Source: JASFYU01 sp045046905
Lineage (GTDB): Bacteria; Bacteroidota; Bacteroidia; Flavobacteriales; Flavobacteriaceae
Assembly: GCA_045046905.1 (NCBI GenBank)
Contig: JASFYU010000092.1
Coordinates: 1-8,582 of the forward strand
DNA length: 8,582 bases
Reading direction: 5' to 3'
Shown here: positions 1 to 6,148 of the stretch, one piece after another
Layout of the letters: the number at the start of each line of letters is the position of its first letter
Position numbering within the stretch: position 1 is the first letter of the stretch
Translations under genes and position numbers: made by a program
Notes under the pieces: model-generated
What the model saw: only the letters and a program-made list of their open reading frames with translations
Database searches by the model: none
Told to the model about the DNA's origin: nothing

Positions 1-297
1 TATTGTAAAATTGGGTTTCATAGTTATTTACTAAATTGATACTTTTTTTAAGTATCAATTGTTTGGCAAATAAAAGAAAGGGTTCGGACAATAAAAGAGC
101 TCCTTTGCCCTATTTTGTTTTCATCTAATTAGAGATTGGGTTATTTTCAATTATTGAAAGACAAGGTGAATCTACCGAATTGGGCTAAGCAATTGTTATA
201 CATAAAGCAATGTCGCAAATACGGGCCTTAATTTTCGCAAAGATATTCTTATAGCATAGTTCGGTGTACTCGGTACTTTGAGTCTAATCTGTAATAA
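1..297. other. Intergenic region without a recognisable gene
   Basis: I see no convincing coding sequence on either strand; all frames are interrupted by stops and none gives a recognisable protein. The stretch is AT-rich. It contains one perfect hairpin (listed separately), a direct repeat of AAGCAATTGT (187-196) and AAGCAATGT (205-213), and a small GTAC-TCG-GTAC palindrome near 265-275. It may be the decayed flank of the gene remnant that follows, or the spacer of a gene left of the window. Confidence 0.5.
34..60. repeat. Perfect 11-bp inverted repeat (AT-rich hairpin)
   Basis: AATTGATACTT at 34-44 is exactly complementary to AAGTATCAATT at 50-60, with a five-T loop. The T tract lies in the loop and not after the stem, so this is not a classical rho-independent terminator on either strand. 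It could be a weak terminator for a gene to the left, a protein-binding palindrome or a repeat end. The hairpin is seen directly; its role is unknown. Confidence 0.6.
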
Positions 298-565
298 AAT
301 ATTATAGAATCAACTGAATTTAATAAAAAAATAAAACAATTAAAAGAACAACAGTCTTATTCGTCTTGGCACAGTTGATAACGAACATCCTGCTATACAA
401 GTAGTAGAAGATTTTGTTAAGGCTTCTGTAATCGGTGATAAAGAGAAAATGGCTATTGACGGAGTGACTCTTGTTAAAATGAAGGATGAAAAAATTGCCC
501 AAGAACAAGATTTTATGGATATTTTATCGTTTTATCAGCAGCAAGGTTTAATCCCGACAGAATAA
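298..565 (+). pseudogene. Remnant of an NTF2/SnoaL-like domain gene
   Basis: From 344 to the TAA at 563-565 a plus-strand frame is open and reads like a real protein, but it has no start codon near its beginning; the first ATG is at 449-451. It contains GTVDNEHPAIQVVEDFVKA, like the first helix of NTF2/SnoaL-like proteins, and then almost at once KMKDEKIAQEQDFMDIL, like the final strand of such domains. The expected middle of roughly 70 or more residues is absent, suggesting an in-frame internal deletion. In another frame, 298-351 reads NIIESTEFNKKIKQLKEQ, a plausible lysine/glutamate-rich N-terminal helix, so a frameshift around 344-352 may separate the two parts. The family assignment is pattern recognition only. 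It could instead be a short divergent gene, but the missing start and compressed domain favour a broken gene. Confidence 0.55.
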
Positions 566-715
566 AACAAAAACGACTGGCTATATTGATTCGAACTCAG
601 CTTACTAATAATTTAAAGTTTGCCCGCCTGAGGAGCGGCTAGGCTTCGTACTCGGCAAAGACATAAAATATCTCTTTGTAGATTGCCTTTTTTTAGCATT
701 TTTGTGATGAGGCGC
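566..715. other. Spacer between gene remnant and thyA 3' end
   Basis: No gene is visible. On the plus strand, GGCAAAGA (654-661) and TCTTTG (673-678) can form a six-pair stem (CAAAGA/TCTTTG), with further GGC/GCC pairing across 654-656 and 685-687, followed by a run of seven T. That order fits a weak plus-strand terminator better than a terminator for thyA, which arrives from the other side. A GGCGCC palindrome (711-716) touches the thyA stop codon. A GC-rich patch at 621-640 (GCCCGCCTGAGGAGCGGC) can form a short imperfect hairpin. No strong minus-strand terminator for thyA is seen. Confidence 0.35.
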
Positions 716-1540
716 CTATACTGCAACGATTCCTTTAATATGTGGGTGGGGATTATAGTCTGACAAAGTAAAATCTTCAAACGTAAAATCGAAAATGTCT
801 TTTACCTTGGGGTTAAGAATCATTTTTGGTAGTGGTCTAGTCTCACGGCCGAGTTGTAATTCGACCTGCTCCATATGGTTGTTGTAGATGTGGGCATCGC
901 CAAAAGTATGAATAAATTCTCCTGCTTGGTAACCACAGACCTGTGCCATCATCATAGTAAAGAGCGCATAGGAAGCAATATTGAAGGGAACACCTAAAAA
1001 TATATCGGCACTGCGTTGGTATAACTGGCAAGACAATTTGCCGTCAGCAATATAAAATTGAAAAAATGCATGACAGGGAGGAAGGGCAGCCTTACCGTTA
1101 GCAACATTTTCAGAGAATGATTTTGAAATATCGGGCAGTACACTCGGGTTCCATGCAGAGACTAGCATGCGCCTACTGTTCGGGTTATTTTTTAGAGCAT
1201 GTACCATTTCCTTGATCTGGTCGATATCATCATTGTTCCAGTTGCGCCATTGGTGTCCGTATACAGGCCCTAGATCTCCATTCTCATCGGCCCAATCATT
1301 CCAGATGCGAACCCCATTTTCTTGCAGATATCTGGTATTGGTATCACCTCTTAGAAACCAGAGCAATTCGTATACAATTGATTTTAGGTGTAATTTTTTG
1401 GTAGTGACCATGGGGAAACCCTTGCTGAGGTCAAATCGCATTTGGTGTCCAAATACACTGAGGGTTCCCGTACCTGTGCGGTCTCCTTTTTGGCTGCCGC
1501 TTTCTAAAACATGTTTTAATAAATCGTGGTATTGTTTCAT
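716..1540 (-). CDS. thyA: Thymidylate synthase
   Basis: The product is a 274-residue cytosolic homodimer-type thymidylate synthase. It methylates dUMP to dTMP, with 5,10-methylenetetrahydrofolate as carbon donor and reductant, and releases dihydrofolate. The family's key sites are visible: Arg21 in RTGTGT (phosphate binding), the paired Arg123-Arg124 from the partner subunit in SRR, the nucleophile Cys156 in LPPCHAFFQFY, Arg176 in QRSAD, Asn187 in PFNIASYA, and His217/Tyr219 in DAHIYNNH. The C-terminus IKGIVAV matches the mobile tail that closes the active site. The protein is about ten residues longer than the E. coli enzyme; the extra length is a Ser/Asn/Gly-rich insertion at about 138-151, just before the catalytic cysteine. 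It is the last gene of the minus-strand group, 152 bp after the transporter. A candidate promoter and a repeat hairpin lie directly upstream, so it may be expressed partly on its own. Confidence 0.97.
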   Translation of the reverse strand: MKQYHDLLKHVLESGSQKGDRTGTGTLSVFGHQMRFDLSKGFPMVTTKKLHLKSIVYELLWFLRGDTNTRYLQENGVRIWNDWADENGDLGPVYGHQWRNWNNDDIDQIKEMVHALKNNPNSRRMLVSAWNPSVLPDISKSFSENVANGKAALPPCHAFFQFYIADGKLSCQLYQRSADIFLGVPFNIASYALFTMMMAQVCGYQAGEFIHTFGDAHIYNNHMEQVELQLGRETRPLPKMILNPKVKDIFDFTFEDFTLSDYNPHPHIKGIVAV

Positions 1541-1573
1541 CCTCCCCCTTAACCCCCAAAGGGGGATTTTTTT
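1541..1573. repeat. C5/G5 palindromic repeat, copy A
   Basis: On the plus strand this reads C5-TTAA-C5-AAA-G5-A followed by seven T, starting immediately upstream of the thyA start codon. C5 (1553-1557) and G5 (1561-1565) form a hairpin with an AAA loop. The other C5 (1544-1548) can compete for the same G5. A second copy in opposite orientation lies at 1661-1690. On the plus strand the hairpin plus T run looks like a terminator, but no plus-strand gene ends here. Similar C5/G5 palindromes are, to my recollection, common between genes in Flavobacteriaceae; I could not verify that here. Confidence 0.75.
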
Positions 1574-1600
1574 GAATCGTTAACTTCGAGTAAAAATAGA

Positions 1601-1629
1601 CAAACTACATCGATTTTTAATTGACCAAA
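1601..1629 (-). promoter_or_regulatory. Candidate thyA promoter (Bacteroidota type)
   Basis: Read on the minus strand, TTTG (1629-1626) is followed after 18 bases by TAGTTTG (1607-1601). This is close to the Bacteroidota housekeeping consensus of TTTG near -33 and TAnnTTTG near -7. A start site about six bases further on, near 1595, would give a leader of roughly 55 bases that includes the copy A hairpin. The motif match is seen; promoter activity is inferred. Confidence 0.4.
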
Positions 1630-1660
1630 ATCTATAAATTATAAATAATTATTAACCATA

Positions 1661-1690
1661 GGAGTTCCCCCTCTGGGGGTTAGGGGGTAG
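1661..1690. repeat. C5/G5 palindromic repeat, copy B (inverted)
   Basis: On the minus strand this reads CT-A-C5-TAA-C5-AGA-G5-A, nearly the same as copy A read on the plus strand. The two copies therefore form an inverted repeat about 25 bp long, spaced by about 87 bp. C5 (1667-1671) and G5 (1675-1679) form a local hairpin with a TCT loop. Copy B begins two bases after the transporter stop codon, so it lies in the 3' end of that transcript. There is no T run after the stem on the minus strand, so it is a poor intrinsic terminator. Confidence 0.75.
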
Positions 1691-1692
1691 AT

Positions 1693-3507
1693 TTAACCCA
1701 AAATCATACCAGCAATAGTGGCCGACAGCAAAGAAGCAATCGATCCGCCCAAAACCGCTCGCATGCCAAATTGAGAAAGGGTTTTTCGCTGTCCGGGGGC
1801 CAAAGACCCTATGCCGCTAATCTGTATACCGATAGAGGCGAAATTGGCGAACCCGCATAGCATATAGGTGGCCATGATTACCGATTTATTATAGGTGAAA
1901 TGCGTTGCACTTGCCATATTTTTTAGTTCGGCCAGCTGAATGTAGCCGATAAATTCACTGGCCGCCAATTTAATGCCCAATAATTGCCCCATTAACATAA
2001 TATCTTCCTTTGCCACACCAATAAGCCACATCAGGGGAGCAAATAGGGTTCCTAAGATTGCTTCAAGAGAGAGTTTTTTATAAGACGTATTCGCTGCAAG
2101 CCACTTGTTTAACGTGATGAATTCGCCTGTCCAATCCAAAACCCCATTGATCATAGCTATGAATGCCACGAAGACCAGTAGCATGGCGCCCACATTTACG
2201 GCCAGTTTTAATCCTTCAGTTGTGCCATTGGCTATGGCATCTAAGAGATTAGATCCGATTTTCTCATTGGAAACCTGTGCCTCGGAGTTTACGACTTCGG
2301 TCTGGGGGTACAATATTTTAGAAATCACGATAGCTCCTGGGGCGGCCATGACAGAGGCGGCCAATAAGTGTTTTGCGAATTGTAATCGAAGTACAGGGTC
2401 GTCACCCCCTAGAAAACCAATGTAGGCAGCTAATACGGCCCCAGCTACAGTGGCCATTCCGCCGATCATGACCAAAAGAATTTCAGACTTGTTCATTTTT
2501 TCAAGGTAAGCCTTGATCAATAGTGGCGCTTCCGTCTGTCCTAAAAAAATGTTTCCAGCGACGCTTAGGCTTTCGGCCCCAGAAATACCTAGGAATTTTG
2601 AAAGTAGCCAGGCCAGAGATTTCACCACTTTTTGAATGAATCCTAAATAGAATAGAACTGATGTTAAGGCCGAGAAAAAGATAATGGTCGGCAATACCTG
2701 AAAGGCGAAAATAAATCCAAATGAACTCTTGTCGATAATACCTGAAAATAAAAATTCGCTTCCGGCCCTAGTATAGTCTAAGATGCTGATAAATACTTTT
2801 CCGACACTTTCGAAAGCAATTTGTATAAACGGTATTGTCAGGACTCCGATGGCTATCAGTAGTTGAACAATTAAACCGATTGCAACAGTTTTCCAATGGA
2901 TGGCTTTTCTGTTGACACTAAAAAGGAATGCAATAATCAATAGCGCTACCATTCCTAATATTCCCCGTAAAAGGCTTGATAGAGAAAAGCCCTTGCTGGC
3001 AATTAATTTATCCTTGGATTGATCTAATTCGGTATAATCTAGATGCTTGTCTGAAATGAAGTATAATACCCGGTTTCCATTTTTCAGTTTTAAGCTTAGG
3101 CTATCTTGCTCAATAATCTCATTATAGATATCTACGGTAATAGGTGTTTTTTGCTTAAAAAGTATAAGATTGTTGTTTTTGAGCCAATATCCCTTAGTGA
3201 AATTGCCATTGATAAGCGCCTCATATTCTCCATTTTCTCTCAAGAATAAAGATTCTAATCCATGATGTACCTCTATCTTGGTGCTAATGCTAGTTGGAAA
3301 ATGCTCATAGAGCGTGTTTTCTTTTAATTGCCAATCGCCTATAACTTGTTTAAAATCAAAGTTTTGAAATGAATTAATGTCAGTGCTCTCAGTAGGGGTG
3401 TTAGGGCTGTCGACTAGAATGCTGTCTTGAGAAAGTGATAAAAAGTGAATGAAAAGGACAAGCAAAAAAAAACAGCTATTGTTTTTTATAGATTGTACGT
3501 TGTTCAT
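1693..3507 (-). CDS. CNT-family (NupC-type) nucleoside transporter with N-terminal periplasmic domain
   Basis: This 604-residue inner-membrane protein has two parts. Residues 1-26 look like a signal peptide (hydrophobic stretch CFFLLVLFIHFLSLS, cleavage likely before Gln27). Residues about 50-152 form a soluble beta-rich domain beginning VIGDWQL, resembling lipocalin-like repeats, which should lie in the periplasm. Residues about 176-604 are a complete concentrative nucleoside transporter core with many hydrophobic segments. Substrate-site residues known from the Vibrio cholerae CNT structure can be matched by motif: Gln324-Thr325-Glu326 in GQTEAPLL, Glu518 in ASEFIGY, and Asn555 and Ser558 in GFANFASIGI. 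It should import nucleosides driven by a cation gradient, probably sodium as in V. cholerae CNT. The start overlaps the upstream nuclease stop (TAATG), and thyA follows downstream, consistent with nucleoside supply. The fusion seems intact: there is no frameshift and one continuous frame. The N-domain function is unknown. Confidence 0.93.
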   Translation of the reverse strand: MNNVQSIKNNSCFFLLVLFIHFLSLSQDSILVDSPNTPTESTDINSFQNFDFKQVIGDWQLKENTLYEHFPTSISTKIEVHHGLESLFLRENGEYEALINGNFTKGYWLKNNNLILFKQKTPITVDIYNEIIEQDSLSLKLKNGNRVLYFISDKHLDYTELDQSKDKLIASKGFSLSSLLRGILGMVALLIIAFLFSVNRKAIHWKTVAIGLIVQLLIAIGVLTIPFIQIAFESVGKVFISILDYTRAGSEFLFSGIIDKSSFGFIFAFQVLPTIIFFSALTSVLFYLGFIQKVVKSLAWLLSKFLGISGAESLSVAGNIFLGQTEAPLLIKAYLEKMNKSEILLVMIGGMATVAGAVLAAYIGFLGGDDPVLRLQFAKHLLAASVMAAPGAIVISKILYPQTEVVNSEAQVSNEKIGSNLLDAIANGTTEGLKLAVNVGAMLLVFVAFIAMINGVLDWTGEFITLNKWLAANTSYKKLSLEAILGTLFAPLMWLIGVAKEDIMLMGQLLGIKLAASEFIGYIQLAELKNMASATHFTYNKSVIMATYMLCGFANFASIGIQISGIGSLAPGQRKTLSQFGMRAVLGGSIASLLSATIAGMILG

Positions 3508-4136
3508 TAGTTTCTTTTAGAAATCTCGTCTCTTAATTTTGCCGCTTTTTCGTAGTTTTCGCTTGCAACGGCCTTATCAAGTTCTTTATGTAGTTCTTCT
3601 GTGGTCAATTCTTTGTAGGCCCCAGATGCATCAGAATCTATTTCAATGGTCTCGCCTTCCTGTAAAATTTCATCTACGATGATGCTGTCATCAGTTTCAT
3701 CTTTATCCTTGTCTTTGGAAGAGAATTTAAGGAAGATTCCAGCTTTGTCCAAAATGCTCTTATAAGTAAATATGGGAGCGTTAAAACGAAGTGCCAAGGC
3801 AATAGCATCACTGGTTCGGGCATCTATTATTTCCTCAATCTTATCTCGTTCGCAAATAATACTTGAATAAAAAACGCCATCTACTAATTTATGGATGATT
3901 ACCTGTTTTATAACAATATCGAATCGGTCAGAGAAGTTTTTGAAAAGGTCATGTGTCAGGGGTCTGGGCGGCTTTATTTCTTTCTCTAGGGCAATGGCTA
4001 TAGATTGTGCCTCAAAAGCCCCAATGACAATGGGCAGTTTACGATCACCTTCAACTTCATTCAGTATAAGGGCGTATGCGCCATTTTGTGTTTGGCTATA
4101 GGATATTCCTTTAATTTTTAATCTTACTAAACTCAT
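3507..4136 (-). CDS. Bifunctional nuclease family protein (DUF151) with UVR motif
   Basis: I start this 209-residue protein at the ATG at 4136-4134, giving MSLVRLKIKGISYS, the usual family start. An in-frame TTG at 4169 would add 11 residues with poor family resemblance, and AAGAAA lies just upstream of the ATG. Residues 1-135 form the DUF151/bifunctional nuclease domain, with LPIVIGAFEAQSIA (34-47), PRPLTHDL (57-64) and RTSDAIALALR (107-117). An acidic linker at about 139-175 leads to a C-terminal UVR motif (177-209; helical, LDKAVASENYEKAAKLRDEI), as found in UvrB/UvrC and Clp partners. Characterised relatives in plants were reported to act on RNA and DNA; the activity of the bacterial forms is poorly known, so the substrate is uncertain. 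It lies 225 bp after etfA and overlaps the transporter start by one base. Confidence 0.9.
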   Translation of the reverse strand: MSLVRLKIKGISYSQTQNGAYALILNEVEGDRKLPIVIGAFEAQSIAIALEKEIKPPRPLTHDLFKNFSDRFDIVIKQVIIHKLVDGVFYSSIICERDKIEEIIDARTSDAIALALRFNAPIFTYKSILDKAGIFLKFSSKDKDKDETDDSIIVDEILQEGETIEIDSDASGAYKELTTEELHKELDKAVASENYEKAAKLRDEISKRN

Positions 4137-4361
4137 ATGGTTTCTTAAAAACGATAAAAGGCTTTTCAAATACCTTTTTTATTCTCGCCTGTGGGTTTAA
4201 TCTCTCCATTGACGAGGCAGTGCCTCCTGTGTCTGCCTATTGTTGGCGTGCTTACATCAAAATATGAAGGGCGATTTCTGTGTTAATGCCTTGTCGTCAA
4301 GCAGGATTGTTCCAAAGTGGTTTGCTTAAACTAAGCCTTTGGTGGTACAAATTAACAAAAA
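4137..4361. other. Spacer between etfA and the nuclease gene, with palindromes
   Basis: No coding sequence is recognised. The spacer is much longer than the other gaps in this same-strand group and more GC-rich than typical spacers here. It contains a nested inverted repeat just after etfA (CCAAAG 4312-4317 with CTTTGG 4337-4342, enclosing GCTTA-AAC-TAAGC at 4324-4336) and a compact GAGGC-AGT-GCCTC hairpin (4214-4226). Neither is followed by a T run on the minus strand, so a terminator is possible but not proven. An internal promoter for the nuclease-transporter pair may lie here; I see no strong TTTG/TAnnTTTG pair. Confidence 0.4.
4312..4342 (-). terminator. Possible weak terminator or processing hairpin after etfA
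   Basis: On the minus strand, CCAAAG pairs with CTTTGG and the interior GCTTA pairs with TAAGC around a three-base loop, leaving a six-base one-sided bulge. The structure begins about 20 bases after the etfA stop. There is no terminal T tract, so it may stabilise the 3' end of the etfBA mRNA and not terminate transcription. Confidence 0.3.
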
Positions 4362-5330
4362 TTAAGTGTTCTGAGCTTTAAATTCTTTTAATTTTTCAAT
4401 GAGTTTGGGAACAACTTCGAAGGCATCCCCAACGATTCCGTAGTCTGCCGCTTTAAAAAAAGGTGCTTCGGGGTCGGTGTTTATAACCACTTTTGTTTTT
4501 GAGGCACTAACTCCTGCCAAATGTTGAATGGCGCCAGAGATGCCTATAGCAATATAAAGATTGCTGGCTACAGGTTTTCCTGTTTGGCCAACATGTTCGC
4601 TGTGGGGTCTCCACCCCATATCCGAAACTGGTTTGGAACAAGCGGTGGCGGCTCCAAGAACATCGGCCAACTCTTCAATCATACCCCAATTTTCAGGACC
4701 TTTTAATCCTCTTCCTCCAGAAACTATAATATCGGCATCGGCGATAGTAGCTTTACCGACCACTTTATCTATCTCTATTGATTTTGTTGCAAAATCAGCC
4801 TCATCTAAAGAAGGGCTGAATGATTCGACAACAGTATCTACCTTGTTTTCATGGGCGCCAAAAGCATTGCTAGAGACACCGATGATTTTAATATCTGCAT
4901 GAATTTGCGTATGGGCAAAACCTTTGTTGCTAAATACGGTTCTTTTTACGATGAACGGGCTCGTACTTTCAGGAGCTTCCACTACGTTAGGAAGGTAACC
5001 TGCCTTTAGTTTTGCAGCTAAAATGGGGGCCAAAAATTTGGTATCTGTGCTAGAACTTATTACGATGACCTGAATGTTATTTTTTTCTACTGCTTCAATA
5101 ATGGCGAGGGCATATGCTTTGGCATTGAAAGTTTCAAGCCTGTCATCGGAGACCTTAAGTACTTTTGAAACTCCATACGAACCCAAGATTTCGTTGGTCG
5201 ATGTATTAAAAGAAATTGCCATCGCCGATGCACCCATTTGTTTTGCAAGGGCATTGGCATAAGATGCAACTTCGTAAGCATTCTTTTTGAAACTTCCGTT
5301 TTCCGATTCTGTATAAACTAATACTGACAT
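4362..5330 (-). CDS. etfA: Electron transfer flavoprotein subunit alpha
   Basis: The 322-residue protein is the FAD-binding subunit of the cytosolic ETF heterodimer, which takes electrons from acyl-CoA and related dehydrogenases and passes them toward the quinone pool through ETF:quinone oxidoreductase. The N-terminal half (1-190) is the alpha/beta ETF fold beginning MSVLVYTES. The C-terminal FAD domain holds SGGRGLKGPENW (204-215), the VGQTGKPV segment (247-254) and the family signature LYIAIGISGAIQHLAG (258-273), ending in VVIN (281-284), where many relatives have AIN. It closes with NTDPEAPFFKAADYGIVGD, the usual FAD-contacting end. Length is typical. The gene follows etfB after 77 bp on the same strand, consistent with co-expression of the two subunits. 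The ATG at 5330 is preceded by the A-rich TAGGAAAAT, normal for this phylum. Confidence 0.97.
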   Translation of the reverse strand: MSVLVYTESENGSFKKNAYEVASYANALAKQMGASAMAISFNTSTNEILGSYGVSKVLKVSDDRLETFNAKAYALAIIEAVEKNNIQVIVISSSTDTKFLAPILAAKLKAGYLPNVVEAPESTSPFIVKRTVFSNKGFAHTQIHADIKIIGVSSNAFGAHENKVDTVVESFSPSLDEADFATKSIEIDKVVGKATIADADIIVSGGRGLKGPENWGMIEELADVLGAATACSKPVSDMGWRPHSEHVGQTGKPVASNLYIAIGISGAIQHLAGVSASKTKVVINTDPEAPFFKAADYGIVGDAFEVVPKLIEKLKEFKAQNT

Positions 5331-5367
5331 ATATTTTCCTAAATTTCAAATTAAAAATCCAAGTGCC

Positions 5368-5392
5368 AAAAAGCGGATGAAATCCGGCGCTT
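5368..5392 (-). terminator. Hairpin plus T5 between etfB and etfA (possible attenuator)
   Basis: On the minus strand, CGGAT (5386-5382) pairs with ATCCG (5378-5374) around a TTC loop, an outer AAG/CTT pairing is possible across a bulge, and five T follow at once. This looks like a weak intrinsic terminator inside the etfBA unit, 16 bases after the etfB stop. It could lower etfA transcription relative to etfB or protect the etfB 3' end. Confidence 0.35.
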
Positions 5393-5407
5393 GCGATGTG
5401 GTATTGT

Positions 5408-6148
5408 TTAGATGACTTTTGCCTCGGTATGAAGCAGATTGATTAGGTCGTCAACATTATCCACGAGTTTTATAGCACCCTTAGGTGCCGGTTTGTCGAA
5501 CTTGATATCCTGAGTTGCTTTCAGGGCGTCGATAGCTTCGACTACATTTAATTTCTTTTGACGTGCCATCATGATGCCCCGCATATTAGGAATACGCAGT
5601 TCGCTTTCCTGTACCAATCCCTTTTGTCCGCCTAGGACAAGGGGTAATGTGGTTCTTATTTTTTCTTTTCCACCGTCTATTTCACGTAAGGCCGTGGCAT
5701 TGTTTCCATCTATTTCAATATCGATGCAACCGTTCACAAAATTCATATTCAAAAGTGTAGCCAAAATTCCTGGAACCATTCCTCCGTTGTAATCAATAGA
5801 TTCTCTTCCTCCGATTATCAGGTCATAACCTCCATTTCTCACCACCTCGGCGAGTTGTAGTGCTACAAAAAACCCATCGGTAGGTTCGGCATCTATTCGA
5901 ATGGCTTCATCTGCACCAATGGCCAAGGCTTTCCGCATAGTAGGTTCTACAGAAGAGCCGCCGACCGTTGCAATATGTACGGTCGCTCCTTGTTTTTCCT
6001 TGAACCACATGGCTCTGGTTAGGCCAAATTCATCGTTAGGGTTTATTACAAATTGTACGCCGTTGACATCAAATTTGGTGTTGTCATCGGTAAAATTTAT
6101 TTTAGAGGTAGTGTCGGGAACATTGCTTAAACAAACTAAAATCTTCAT
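5408..6148 (-). CDS. etfB: Electron transfer flavoprotein subunit beta
   Basis: The 246-residue protein is the AMP-binding partner of EtfA. Together they form the soluble flavoprotein that docks with acyl-CoA dehydrogenases. The start MKILVCLSNVPDTTSKI is the conserved family N-terminus. GGRESIDYNGGMVP (113-126) is the nucleotide-binding loop region. The ETF-beta signature spans about 155-172 (REIDGGKEKIRTTLPLVL). The LRIPNMRGIMMARQK segment (184-198) corresponds to the recognition loop that inserts into partner dehydrogenases in the mammalian ETF. Length and motifs are normal and no residue appears missing. It is the first gene of the minus-strand group and is divergent from pdhB across 285 bp, with a palindrome 56-69 bases upstream of its start that could be an operator. 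Confidence 0.97.
   Translation of the reverse strand: MKILVCLSNVPDTTSKINFTDDNTKFDVNGVQFVINPNDEFGLTRAMWFKEKQGATVHIATVGGSSVEPTMRKALAIGADEAIRIDAEPTDGFFVALQLAEVVRNGGYDLIIGGRESIDYNGGMVPGILATLLNMNFVNGCIDIEIDGNNATALREIDGGKEKIRTTLPLVLGGQKGLVQESELRIPNMRGIMMARQKKLNVVEAIDALKATQDIKFDKPAPKGAIKLVDNVDDLINLLHTEAKVI

Noticed and set aside
181..216. GCAATTGTTATAC...AAAGCAATG considered as an integron attC-like site
   Set aside because: It lacks a clear paired R/L box arrangement and no cassette gene is attached.
320..508. A 62-codon open frame on the minus strand over the gene remnant
   Set aside because: Its product is low-complexity Phe/Tyr/Ile-rich, with no family resemblance. The opposite strand in the same place reads as a recognisable domain fragment.
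586..602. GATTCGAACTC resembling the complement of a tRNA T-loop (GTTCGAATC)
   Set aside because: The flanking bases do not form the T-stem and no acceptor, anticodon or D arm can be found, so there is no tRNA gene. It could at most be an attachment-site scar, for which there is no other sign.
1167..1583. A 138-codon plus-strand open frame opposite thyA
   Set aside because: It is antisense to a certain thyA gene and runs through the repeat. The translation is unusually rich in Ser/Arg/Cys, as expected of a shadow frame.
4561..4902. A 113-codon plus-strand open frame opposite etfA
   Set aside because: It lies entirely within the antisense of a well-supported etfA and has no recognisable domain.
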